64,000 bases of DNA from Agroathelia rolfsii. Lineage: Eukaryota; Basidiomycota; Agaricomycetes; Amylocorticiales; Amylocorticiaceae. Location: positions 2,604,001 through 2,668,000 of the forward strand of contig JABRWF010000007.1 in assembly GCA_018343915.1 (NCBI GenBank), written 5' to 3'. The notes under the pieces were generated by a model, which saw only the letters and a list, made by a program, of their open reading frames with translations, had not been told where the DNA came from and made no database searches. Shown here in pieces: positions 46,739 through 57,077 of this stretch (position 1 is the stretch's first letter; every line of letters begins with the position of its first letter). The translations under genes and the position numbers were made by a program.

Positions 46739-47967
46739 ATGTCCAACACCGAGCCCATCCAGTCTGCTGCACTAACAACACGCAGGGAGTCATATTATCT
46801 CTTTGGATTCCCCATCAAGCACTCTGCCTCACCAGCATTGCATAATGCACTCTTCGCCTCCTTAGGCCTACCGCGCACATATACACTCCGTTCCGTCACC
46901 CGGGTGGGGCCATCGATGATCAGACTATGCCGCGCGACTGACTTTGGCGGGGCCAGCGTGACAATGCCCATTAAGGTTGCTGTGGTGGATCATCTTGACC
47001 GGCTGACGAGCGAGGCGATAGCTATAGGCGCCGTAAACACAATTGTTCCGGAGTCAAAAGTGGATGGTACAGTAGAGCTAGTGGGGACCAACACGTTCGT
47101 ACCTATTCCTATCCTTGATACCAAATACCTCTAAAAGATATGTGGACTGATGCATTATTTCCATCATTAAGAGATTGGCTTGGTGTACGCAATGCAATCT
47201 TATCAGGGGTTCTTGCGCAACAGGAATCCAACACAAATATGCCCATAGATCGACATGGACTTGCATTCGCCCCACATAGTGTCGCTGCTCTTATCATCGG
47301 AGGAGGTGGGACATGTCGCGCTGCCGTATACGCACTCGCCAGTCTTGCCTGCTCGCCAATCTACATTCTCAACCGCGACGCTCGAGAAGTAGCAGAGGTC
47401 GTAGAACAATTCCCTGATATCAAGCTCATAGAACTTCGTGACAGGAGGGACATCAAAAAGCATGAATCACAAATACGGGTAGTCGTAGGCTGCATCCCAG
47501 CCATCGAGCCTGTCACAATCGCGGAAAAGAGAGTCTGGGGTGTCGCTCATGAGATCTTGTCCAGCAGCGATACGACTGGGATCGCCTTATCTGGGACGCG
47601 AAATAAGTCTCATGTCATTCTAGACCCGCCTGCACGCCGATTGTTGTTGGACATGTGTTATAAACCACGGTTCACACCTTTCATGCACTTAGCAGATGAA
47701 CACGGATGGGTAGCCATTTCGGGTATTGAAGCTATGCTGGAGCAAGGATTTGCCCAGAGTAGAATGTGGTTGGCAAAATCATCAAGTAGAGCGGTCGGCA
47801 GCGGTAGCGGAATAATCATTAATAACAGGGTGGTGGGCCGTATACCGGCAGAGGTGGAGGATAAAGCGAGGAGGTTGATCAGGAGCATGGAAGATATCAT
47901 TCCTACAGGAAAGGAAGTTCCTGATGAGGACAATTCAGGGACAACTATGCTCAGCTCAAAATTGTAG
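46739..47967 (+). CDS. Shikimate/quinate dehydrogenase-like protein
   Basis: Two exons (46739-47094, 47172-47967) give 383 residues. Motifs in family order: FGFPIKHSASPALHN (substrate-binding SxS), FGGASVTMPIK with the catalytic Lys, AIGAVNTIV, VGTNTDWLG with the catalytic Asp formed across the intron, nucleotide-binding GGGGTCRAAVYAL, and EAMLEQGFAQSRMW near the C-terminus. NAD(P)-dependent oxidation of quinate or shikimate, or reduction of dehydroshikimate, is the expected chemistry. The AROM polypeptide normally does the biosynthetic step in fungi, so a free enzyme beside a quinate-permease-like gene suggests catabolism. A regulatory homologue (QutR-like) is less likely at this length. Start at 46739 is the first ATG. 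Confidence 0.88.
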
Positions 47968-48306
47968 TAAAATATTTACATAGCACTTGTATTGGTGAAA
48001 AAGTTCAAAGGATTGCATATATCTTGTATGCATTTCGCTGATTGCTGATGAGAGCAAGAAGAGAAGCCGTGATTATATCGGAGTCTGAAGTTCGCGCGCG
48101 CTCTGCACTTACGCGTCACTTGCGCGTCCATTGAAGGTGACTGCATCTCACTGCTATAGCTCCTTGTTTTGTGTTCTCCCAGTCATTATTTTCCCCAAAG
48201 ACTGCCTCACTTCTTCAACGTACTTGCAGCTCGGATTCTGGACCTGAGATATTGATAACTCTCATACTCAAAACTCGCTGCTTCCCTTACCTGAAATCTG
48301 CCCAAG
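47968..48306. other. Intergenic region before Rpn10
   Basis: Contains the Rpn10 5' leader and promoter. CG-rich alternating stretches (GCGCGCGC type) occur at about 48093-48130. No known proteasome promoter element was recognised. Confidence 0.4.
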
Positions 48307-49620
48307 ATGCCGCTTGAAGCGACAATGATGATTATTGACAACTCAGACTATATGCTCAACGGAGATTACCAGCCTACGCGTTTTGAGGCCCAGTCTGATG
48401 CTGTTAACACGATCTTTCAAATCAAGATCGACTCTAATCCAGAAAACACTGTTGGTTTAATGACTATGGCAGGCAAAGGGTATGTTTTGAAATGCACTTC
48501 ATAGCGCCCTTACAGTACAAGGTGCTTCTGTGACCAGCAGAGATGTACTCAATTAATACATTACTATACTCAGGCCAGAAGTGCTCGTCACACATTCCAA
48601 GGACCTTGGTCAAATCCTCTCAGCTCTGCATAGATCGAGATCCATGATCGGCGGCGCAAGCGATCTGTCGAGGGCCATTTCCATCGCCCAGCTCGCGCTC
48701 AAGCACCGAGAGAACAAGAACCAGCGCCAGCGTATCATTGTCTTTGTTGCGTCTCCGCTTGATCAAGATGAGAAGTCGATGGTGAAGCTAGCCAAGAAGC
48801 TGAAAAAGAATAACGTGGCCGTAGATGTGATTACATTTGGCGATGGGCTTGAGGAAGGCGAACCGGGAACGAGTGTGCTGAAGACATTTATTGAGAATGT
48901 TTCAAGTGGCGATAACTCGTAAGTACTAAATACCTTTTGAAACATCGGAACTCCTTGACGCGCACCTACCCTATACAGGCATATCATTTCCGTCCCCCCT
49001 GGTTCACTTCTCCTCTCGGACGTCATCATAAGTTCACCAATATTAGCGGAAGACAGGGGCATCCCTGAAGGCATTCCAGGAGGCGTGGGTGGCGAAGGCG
49101 CTTCCGGCTCTGGTGCCGGTGCTGGCGGATTCGAGTTTGGCGTTGACCCCAGTCTTGACCCGGAACTAGCAATGGTAGTGCATCAATTAATCATCTATCT
49201 TGGTTTTTCTGTATTTCCTGTTATTCCAATCTGATTTTCTGACGATTCGCCTTTCAGGCTTTGCGTATGTCAATGGAGGAAGAGGCGGCCAGACAGGCTG
49301 CCGCCCGGCGCGCACAACAGCAAGCAGATTCCTCAGCTGATGCCCCTGCTCAACCAACTACGAGTACAGGTGCTGCAGCAGCCGTGGCTCCAGCATCTGA
49401 AGAAGAAGAAGAAGAAGACGAGGAGCTCCAGCGTGCTTTGGCTTTATCACGCGGTGAAGGAGGAGAGGATGTGGAAATGGAAGGTGAAGAAGGTGAAGAA
49501 GATGAAGAGTTGATGGATGACGAAGAGGAAGATGAGGAGGCGGAGATTGCAAGAGCAATCGCAATGAGCATGGAGGATCAGCAGAACAGCAATGATAAGA
49601 ACAAAACGGAGAAGAAGTAA
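48307..49620 (+). CDS. RPN10: 26S proteasome regulatory subunit Rpn10 (ubiquitin receptor)
   Basis: Four exons (48307-48479, 48574-48918, 48979-49174, 49258-49620) give 358 residues. The N-terminal VWA domain starts [14 protein letters not shown] and continues through [38 protein letters not shown] and [10 protein letters not shown]; it docks Rpn10 on the regulatory particle. After a Gly-rich linker come three ubiquitin-interacting-motif-like helices: [26 protein letters not shown] and [12 protein letters not shown], embedded in acidic tracts. The last intron falls inside the first of these. Yeast Rpn10 has one such motif and animal S5a two, so three is on the high side. Ends in a Lys-rich tail. 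Confidence 0.95.
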
Positions 49621-50051
49621 TCTTTTTCTTTAGCAGCTCTTGTATCTTTTACTTGCACCTGTAATCTTACATACATTTTCGATTTAAGATTTTTCCATTC
49701 GAGTCCTCGGCACGTGCCATGTTCAAAGCGTGATATAAGTATTAGATGTACTAGTAGTTTCTATGTCAAGAGTATTGACAAGGTGAATAGGAAGCGCTGT
49801 AATTATTTGTTTACCAATTGGGTATTACATATGCACAGTCTGTCAAAGTTGCAGTTGTCATACTCGTCATACTCATCTCCGTTCGTCATGTCGGATGGCA
49901 TACGCGTCATATACGGCACGCGAGTCGTACATGTATATATGTATGCGAGAGTCGACCAGCTCTTATAGCACAAAACAACGCGTTGAGCCACAATCACCAC
50001 TACCACCACCACTATCCATAGTTACTTTCATCGACGACTAAGGCGACAACC
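49621..50051. other. Intergenic region between Rpn10 and the SDR gene
   Basis: Same-strand spacer. A CAC/ACC-rich run at about 49995-50020 lies just before the SDR start. Nothing else seen. Confidence 0.4.
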
Positions 50052-51554
50052 ATGGGCGTTACACTCTCTATGCTAAGCCAGGTGTTTCCTCCTACGTCGC
50101 ATTTTAGCGTCAATGATATTCCCGACCTGTCCGGCAAAGTCATCATCGTAACCGGAGGGTACGCTGGTATTGGCTTCTGGACGTCAAAGGTCGGCCCTGA
50201 CTTTCATTTTCTGCTAATGTGCACCTCTTGATCACAAAAGCTCCATTAGGCTCTCCTTGAACATAATGCCAAAGTTTACCTTGCTGGACGCGACGCCGCA
50301 AAGGCTGAAAAGGCAATTGCCGACCTCAAACGAGAGACCGGCGGCAAGGAGGCACTATTTCTCAAAGTCGACCTGGCAGAATTGAAATCCGTTAAGGCTG
50401 CTGGTCAAGAGTTTTTGAGGTGGGTCCTGTTTAGTTATTGTTTTGCACAGACGTTGAATGCTCTGCAACACAGTAAAGAAACTCGACTGGACGTCCTTAT
50501 TAACAATGGGTAATTTATGCGTCTATATAAGGCATTCGTGAGCGAACTGACATTCATTATTTAGTGGTGTCATGAAGCCGCCCATTGAGAAAATAACAGC
50601 TGATGGTTATGACCTTCAGTGGGGTACTAATGTTCTCGGTGCGCGCATACATCCAGAAACTGGCTCTCAGAAACTAACCACATATTCTAGGGCACTTTTA
50701 CTTGACACGACTTCTCTTACCCCTGTTGGTTGAGACTGCAAAGACCAACCCTGATGAAAAAGCAAGGATTGTCAACTTGTCCTCTTCAGCGGCGTACTTT
50801 GGAACACGTGAGTGTTTCCTCGAGCGCAAGCCGGTAATTGTCTAATGTGCCTCCATAACAGTGCGCTTTGATACTTTCAAAGACGGGCCAACACGCAAAA
50901 AGAAAGCCTCTTGGGATCTCTATAACCAGAGCAAACTGGTACGTGGCACAGTTGGCCATTCTGGTAGCAGTCAAGCTTTTCATTAGACTTTGGTGCTGAT
51001 ATAGCCTTACTGACCAGGGGAACGTCATCGTTGCTGATGAGTTACACAAGCGGTACAGTTCACAGGGAATCGTATCGACGTCGGTGAACCCAGGTACTTG
51101 TTACATTTAAATCCAAACTACTAAGCTAGCTTTCCTCATTTTGTCTAATTCTGTAGGAAACATTCGTAGCGAACTCCAACGACATCTGAGCGGTCTGGAG
51201 GCTGCTATTATTGTGAGCCCTTTTTGCTCATATACATAGATGTTCAAAAAAAAGAAATGAACACCACCCACCACACAGAACAGGATGGTTTATGATACCC
51301 CTTACGGTGCCCTTACATCTCTTTGGGCTGCTACATCCCCTGAGACAGCCAACTTGGGAGGCGAGGTATGTCTTACTCACGTAAAACTTCTTGAGACGAC
51401 CCCTAATCCGTCACCTTTGTAATAGTTCCTTGTGCCCTGGGCCCGTCAAGGGCGCCTCTGGAAATCAGCACGGGACCCTGTCCAGGCTCAGGAGGTTTGG
51501 ACATGGCTGGAAGAACAGGTTCAAACCTTTGAAGCCAGCCAAGCTAGTACGTGA
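50052..51554 (+). CDS. Short-chain dehydrogenase/reductase (retinol dehydrogenase/WWOX-like)
   Basis: Ten exons (50052-50189, 50250-50419, 50474-50509, 50565-50638, 50691-50807, 50862-50938, 51018-51093, 51157-51212, 51279-51365, 51426-51554) give 319 residues. Rossmann cofactor motif VTGGYAGIG, the acidic/arginine region LAGRDAAKA suggesting NADP preference, [15 protein letters not shown] with the catalytic Ser, and YNQSKL providing the Tyr-x3-Lys pair; then SVNPGNIRSEL. This is a classical SDR of the retinol-dehydrogenase-like type abundant in basidiomycetes. Exon 3 is 36 nt. Substrate unknown. Downstream at 51.8 kb lies a hairpin, but no clear partner gene. Confidence 0.93.
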
Positions 51555-52424
51555 GGCTCTCTGAAAGAATACCTTCAATCTTATACCACATATACGATTG
51601 TTATTTCTTTGTTGTAAGTACAATATGAATGGACTTGAAGCTAGTCATGAATTTGAACATGTTAGTGGCTGGTACGTCAACGCTGTGAATTCGAAAAAAA
51701 ATAAACGTGTCTATAATTTTATTTGTTTTCCTAATAAAAGCTCAACCAATCATGACTAGCAATAGCGAGTTATCTGCCCCGTATCATTGGTAAGATGATG
51801 TCTTAGCTAATCTTCCGGATGATGCTAAGGATAGGTCATCCGGAAGCTTTTGATGTCATGACAAGCGTGGTTCTGGTGCACTTTGAACTTTTCTCAGAAC
51901 ACGGCGGCAAGACAAGGATAAGTCATCGACACCTACGGCTTTGCGGCGGCTTCAAGGTCTTATCCAGTTCTTATCGGGTACTATGGCCCAGCACTTGCAC
52001 CGATATGTTCCTATCACGATATTAAAAACTATGTTTGGCGCGAATTCGAGCTCACGAGTTGCTCCGACTCACTTGTAAACTCAACGACGTCCTTGATGCT
52101 AACTAGGAAATGCTGAGGCGTCGATTTGCATTACAGTCCTCAAGCATGGTAACCTCGATGAGTTGATAAGCAGTATAATGCTACTATCAAATTCCATATA
52201 GAGTGTCATGGCTGTTATATACGACCACATGCATTTATTCGAAGAATTGCTTCAGCATTGTATATTAAGATCATGATGGGAAACCAGCTGATGTCAGGGG
52301 GTCTTTTCGGGTTACAATTACAATTAGAACGTCACCATCATCATGTGTCCGGATCGCCTAAACCGGTCCACACATAAATCTTAGAACCTTCGTTTGCGGT
52401 CATCCATCTCCCTCTCCCACTATC
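51555..52424. other. Intergenic region with a perfect 11-bp hairpin
   Basis: An inverted repeat with arms CTTCCGGATGA (51812-51822) and TCATCCGGAAG (51836-51846), loop 13 nt, lies about 260 bp after the SDR stop. No gene is supported in this interval. Confidence 0.5.
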
Positions 52425-54683
52425 ATGGCTGAGCAAGAATCTACCCCTCTATCTCAAGAGGCTAAGGCTGAGGCGCAGCATCAGTTCTCAGAAGAGCGAC
52501 TGGGTTGGAGAGGGTAGGCCAATCTTTTGCCGAACACTTGATACCTGATTTTGAGCTTTTTATCCAGGTACATCGAGTGGGAAGAGTATCCCGAGAAAAA
52601 GGAGATAGCGCACAAACTTCTTGCTTCAAAGAAATTTTCTCAATTCCCAGGTTCATATCCTCACTTCACTTTCTGGGACTGAAATATATTCTGATATGAC
52701 CTATTCATAATGTTAGAGTTCCAATTAGTTCCACTCCCGAACACGAATCCCATCATCATCGGTCGTCGTTGGAAGGAATACCATGAAGCCCTTGGTCTGC
52801 GCGATATCGTCGATTTCAGCTGGGAGATAGTCCAAAAGGAAAAGCCAGATATGATCCATGTTTTAGATTTTCCATACAACGGCGAGACACCTAGAGAAGG
52901 GCTCATGGCAAACAAACTCACGGATAACAAGCTTCACTTGTCAGGATTATCTCTTGATCTAGTCTAAATGTCTTATCTCACAAATTATACAGCGTTCGAA
53001 ATCATGGAGGAGTTCCAGATATCGATCCTGATGCTTTTGAATTAGAAGTCGGGGGACTAGTGAACAAGCCCGTAAAGATTTCACTTAAGGACTTGATGAA
53101 TCCCGAATTGTTCCCGTGAGTGCTACTTGTACTTTATGTCCAGTTCGCAACGTCATATTCTGAATTTATATATTCAGACAGGAGACTGTCACAGTCACAC
53201 TTCAATGCAGTGGAACACGCCGGCTTGAGCAGATCCAAGAATATCCCGGTGACGGTGATGAGCTTATTAACGCTCCATGGGGCGAAGGTGCCATGTAAGC
53301 TCGTCCAAGTCTATTGTTTCAGCCAATCCATGTTGCTTACATTCGTTTCATGATAGTGGTACCGCTGTCTATCGTGGTGTCCCCCTCAAAAAAGTCATCA
53401 AGCGTGCTTGCGGTGGCATCTTGCCCGAGTGTAAACATGTAGAATTCATAGGAGCCGACACTTACTTCAAGTATACTTATCCGCCATCATTTCGCAATGA
53501 TCCGTGTCTCAATGATTTTACGATCAAGGAAACTGAATGTCTACAATTATGCTGTATCCGTTCCTTGGCGCAAAGTTCGTGCCAACGAGGAGGTGTTGTT
53601 GGCTTGGGAGATGAACGGCGAGCCTCTGCCCAAGATCCACGGTTATCCACTACGAGTCGTTGTTACAGGATATATCGGTGCCCGCAGCGTCAAATGGCTT
53701 TATAAGATCAACTGCATCTCGGAGCCCAGCTTGGCACCCGTACAGAGCAAAGAATACATATACTACACACCACAGGTAAGGGCGCCCAATTTCACGATAA
53801 TTGATTTCCATCTCTAATATACGATATACGTAGATCGGCAAGCAGAATACAAAGTATTCAAATGGTTTTTCTATCGGTCAAATGCCCGTTGCGTATGTAA
53901 AGTGTTCTGCTTCTCGAAATATAATCGCTCAAGTCATATTCAGGAGTGCAATCATGGCGCCTTTAGACAAACAAGTTATTGTCCATGATGGAAAAATTGC
54001 TCTAAAAGGCTGGGCATATAGCGGAGGGGGCAATTGGGTTGAGCGTGTCGAAGTTTCTCCAGATGGGTATGGTCATAATCAGTATACTTTTCAAGGGCAG
54101 TTTTCTGATGTAAAGACTTTGACACAGCGGTCATGTTTGGTACCAAGTTCCAGAAGAAAATATTACCGAAAAGGTCTGTTGATGAGTCATGATCAGACAC
54201 TGGCCTCATGTTTAACATACCCTGAACAGCATTACCATGCCTGGAGGCTTTGGCACATTGAACTGCCCGTAGATGCGGAGGGTTGGTTGGAATTTTGCGT
54301 GCGTACGTGGGATTCCAGCAACAATACTCAACCGACCTTTGTGCGCTCTGCTTGGAAGTACGTATCATTTCACCACATGTCTAATATAAACGTAGACTGA
54401 TGCCTATACCTCATTTACAGTTGGGATCTTCATGTCACGTCTTCTGCCCATCGCATCAAGCTTTACAGTGTGAACACGTCTCGTCCGGCTACTGCTGCCC
54501 GACTCAAACAACTGGAAGAAAACGGTGAAACGTAAGTGGACACAATGCTGACTACTGTGAACAGGTTATTAATACTCTAGCACTAGTTTGGAACCTCTGA
54601 CGAGACCCGTCGAATTTAATTTGGAATCAGATGAAGACTTCCTTGCTCACATGCGCAAGTATCCCAGAGAGCCCTTGAACTGA
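52425..54683 (+). CDS. Sulfite-oxidase-type molybdenum cofactor oxidoreductase
   Basis: Multi-exon gene, about 500 residues. N-terminal charged segment, then a Mo-cofactor-binding domain: FVRNHGGVPDIDP, the motif TVTLQCSGTRR with the Cys that ligates molybdenum, NAPWGEGAIGTAVYRGVPL, EFIGAD, YNYAVSVPWRK and the IHGYPLRVVVTGYIGARSVKWL strand-loop. The C-terminal dimerisation domain has IALKGWAYSGGGNWVERVEV, YHAWRLWHIE and WEFCVR-like pieces. An in-frame read through 53468-53525 or 54068-54175 breaks the protein; removing GT-AG introns there restores it (KLNVYNYAV and HVWYQVPEENIT appear). There is no cytochrome b5 domain, unlike animal sulfite oxidase, and no FAD part, unlike nitrate reductase. 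Likely sulfite to sulfate; acceptor unknown. Confidence 0.88.
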
Positions 54684-54960
54684 ACAAGCTGGACTGGGGT
54701 GGAGATCTAACTACTATATTATCAACGGCGAAAGCTGAAATCCATATGATCGTTACGAGATAGCAATGCGATTCAATTACATGATAAGGACAAGATAGCA
54801 ATTAAAGCAGAAAACCAAAGCTCAATGCTCAACGAAATCACAAAGTTCAAGCCTCCATGCATGCCAGTGTAAAACTGAGAAATGTAAAATTAACGGGCCT
54901 TACGAGGTTTCTATGAAGTGAAGCAGTCCAAGTATATCTAAAATACATAAAAAGTACTAT

Positions 54961-55697
54961 TCAGGCAGAAACATGGACGGTAGAACCTCCTTCAAATGAT
55001 TCCACGTCGGCTAATGTTGGCTGCGAGGCTGCATCTAGGTGCTGAGGCTCCGTCTGAGCTAACCACGCCGTTCCCTGGTCAAACATGTCCCTATCCGGAA
55101 ATAGTTCAACGATCTCACATCTAATGCCCTCTGTCTCGAGTAGATAGGTGCGTTGCAATTCGCGCTTTCCTGCAGCACTTATACGTGTAATGGCCTCAAG
55201 AAGGGTAAATTTAGGAGGGCGCTGAAGATGACGAAACAGTTGACCAATGGCAAATCCTTCGTCAAGGAGTAAATGTTCACATGTTGGAGATGTTAGAGTA
55301 ACACTTGATGTTGCGATGCAGACAACTCGCTCAGAGCAAACGAGATGGACCTGTCGTGCTTGTATTATTGGGTTAGACACAGAAGCAGGGACGTCGCGGG
55401 AGGAAGTGTCGGCATAGATGCGTTGAATATTAATGGGCCGGCCAAAGAATGCGCTGTATGTATGTAAACTGAGTTTTCTTTTCTAATTTATAGAGGTGAA
55501 TGACATAATAACCTTAAAAGACGTTGCAAATCGCCTTGAGCAGCAATGATGATGCGTTCAACACCAGTAGTGTCACATGGGCTAACATTCAACTAAGAAT
55601 TGGGTCAGTCGAAGAACTCCTATTCAGTGAAAGATGAACTGACTTCGACATTGGTCATTGAGGGACTAAAAGAATCAACACAAGCTTTAGCAGGCAT
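54961..55697 (-). CDS. Protein with possible chorismate-lyase (UbiC/UTRA)-like fold
   Basis: Three exons (55644-55697, 55513-55592, 54961-55453) give 208 residues with frames in register. Core features: GDLQRLLSAFFGRPINIQRI, QVHLVCSERVVCIATSSV, an FAIGQLFRHL helix region, and CEIVELFPDRDMF with a conserved acidic residue. The order (strand, AIGQxFR-type turn, strand, ExxELFPxxxMF) recalls chorismate pyruvate-lyase and the related UTRA fold, where a Glu in the last strand is catalytic. I recognise the fold only by pattern, so the enzyme name is tentative. No mitochondrial presequence is obvious. Convergent with the sulfite-oxidase-like gene, with 277 bp between the stops. Confidence 0.6.
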
Positions 55698-56821
55698 TAC
55701 TAGTAGAATAGCGTAACCGTCTATGTCGATATGCAGATAGGAGTATATATGACACAATGAAAAGGAGCCAGATATTTGAGAGCGTGCGTGCACAGTATTA
55801 TAGCAATAGAGGCTGATTCAACTTTGAAATAGTTGGGATATACCGTCCCCAACGGGTATACCAATGACGTTAGTTTGTACGGTTCAGTATGTGTAAACCG
55901 GGCAATGTCTGTTATCAACCTTGTTCTTGTTCAATATTAACTACCATCACTGTATCTCGGACATCACGTCAATATGCTTACCGTGCGGTTACGGCGTTTG
56001 AGGCGGGTTCGACTCGGATAAGTGTCAAAGCTGGAGTAAAGTGTGGACCGAATCGTCCGCTCGACTCGGAAGGAACGGAACGGAGAATTTGTACTCCGAA
56101 GGAGGACTCAACCAGACGGTATCCGAAAATCCCGGGAAGAGAGCTGGGTTGGTGAATGTCGAGGGCACTGACTAATCTGTGGGGAAGGAGGGAGACCGGC
56201 CAGGGACAAGCTTAGTCAGCAGCTTACGAACGGCCGGCCTTCCCTCGAGCGATAGATTAAGCCGAAGGAGTTTGAGAGCTCGTCGACAACACCTCAAATC
56301 CCAACCGACTTGCCTATGCTTGCGTGTGTGTGTGTGTATGTGGAGGGGGGGAGGGAGGGTCGGACCTACCTGAGAACTAAGGCAGTAGATGGTGTACACA
56401 TGTAGCCGTTTACCGACCCTAATCTATGAATCTGGAGGCTGCCGCCATAGCGGAGTGCAAATACGGAATGTTTGTGGCTGTCCCAAAAGCCGAAACTCAG
56501 CCTCGCAAGCTCGGGATCGTTTAACGGCAACAAGGAATGCCGACAAAGTGTAGCTCATAGACAACATTGACAGTAGCTGTTACATGTACCTTGAAACTCT
56601 TGTGAGCGCTCTTACTGGAACAAGAGAAATGTCACTTCCTGGCAGTCACTCATTTGCCCAGCAAATTTAGAGGCATGTTTCAAGTTCCAACTCGGTGACA
56701 AGTACCTTCAATAGTTGGCAATGATGCGCGTGCCACAATACAACAAGAGATAACAGAGTATATTAGATGGGGCAAGGAAGCCCTGATTGTTGCGCTCGGA
56801 CTCGGATTGATCGAAAAAGTG
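55698..56821. other. Intergenic region upstream of the chorismate-lyase-like gene
   Basis: No supported gene. A GT repeat lies at about 56322-56341 followed by a G-rich run. CG-rich short inverted pieces near 56220-56240 and 56050-56100 were not matched to known elements. Confidence 0.4.
56814..56818 (-). terminator. RNA polymerase III terminator of tRNA-Gly
   Basis: A run of five T on the minus strand lies four bases after the discriminator base of the tRNA at 56822-56902, the normal Pol III stop signal and spacing. Confidence 0.7.
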
Positions 56822-56902
56822 TGCTGCAACGGAGAATCGAACTCCGGGCGGGTCGAGCTTATTAAATGGCAACGACCCAGGTTACCACTACCCCACTGCA
56901 GC
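56822..56902 (-). tRNA. tRNA-Gly (anticodon GCC) with a 10-nt intron
   Basis: Full cloverleaf on the minus strand. Acceptor stem GCTGCAG pairs with TTGCAGC (one G-T), discriminator A; D arm GGGT/ACCT with AGTGGTA loop; anticodon stem GGTCG/CGACC; loop TTGCCA...T with anticodon GCC; variable loop CGCC; T arm CGGAG/CTCCG with TTCGATT. Ten extra bases (TTTAATAAGC, 56857-56866) sit between positions 37 and 38, the canonical site of nuclear tRNA introns. The mature tRNA is 71 nt, normal for tRNA-Gly. A T5 stop follows. Confidence 0.92.
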
Positions 56903-57077
56903 CTTAAGATGATTAAATTTAAAGAACCATTATAATTGCTATATTAATCTAGCATTGCTGTAGATTATTGTTGTTTATTGTCGTCTGCTATGCATACTTT
57001 ATCCCGTAAATACACAGTCTACTGTAAGTACGTGCTAAGAGAAATAAGAGAGAAACAGGCGATGATAGACAGGCTAG

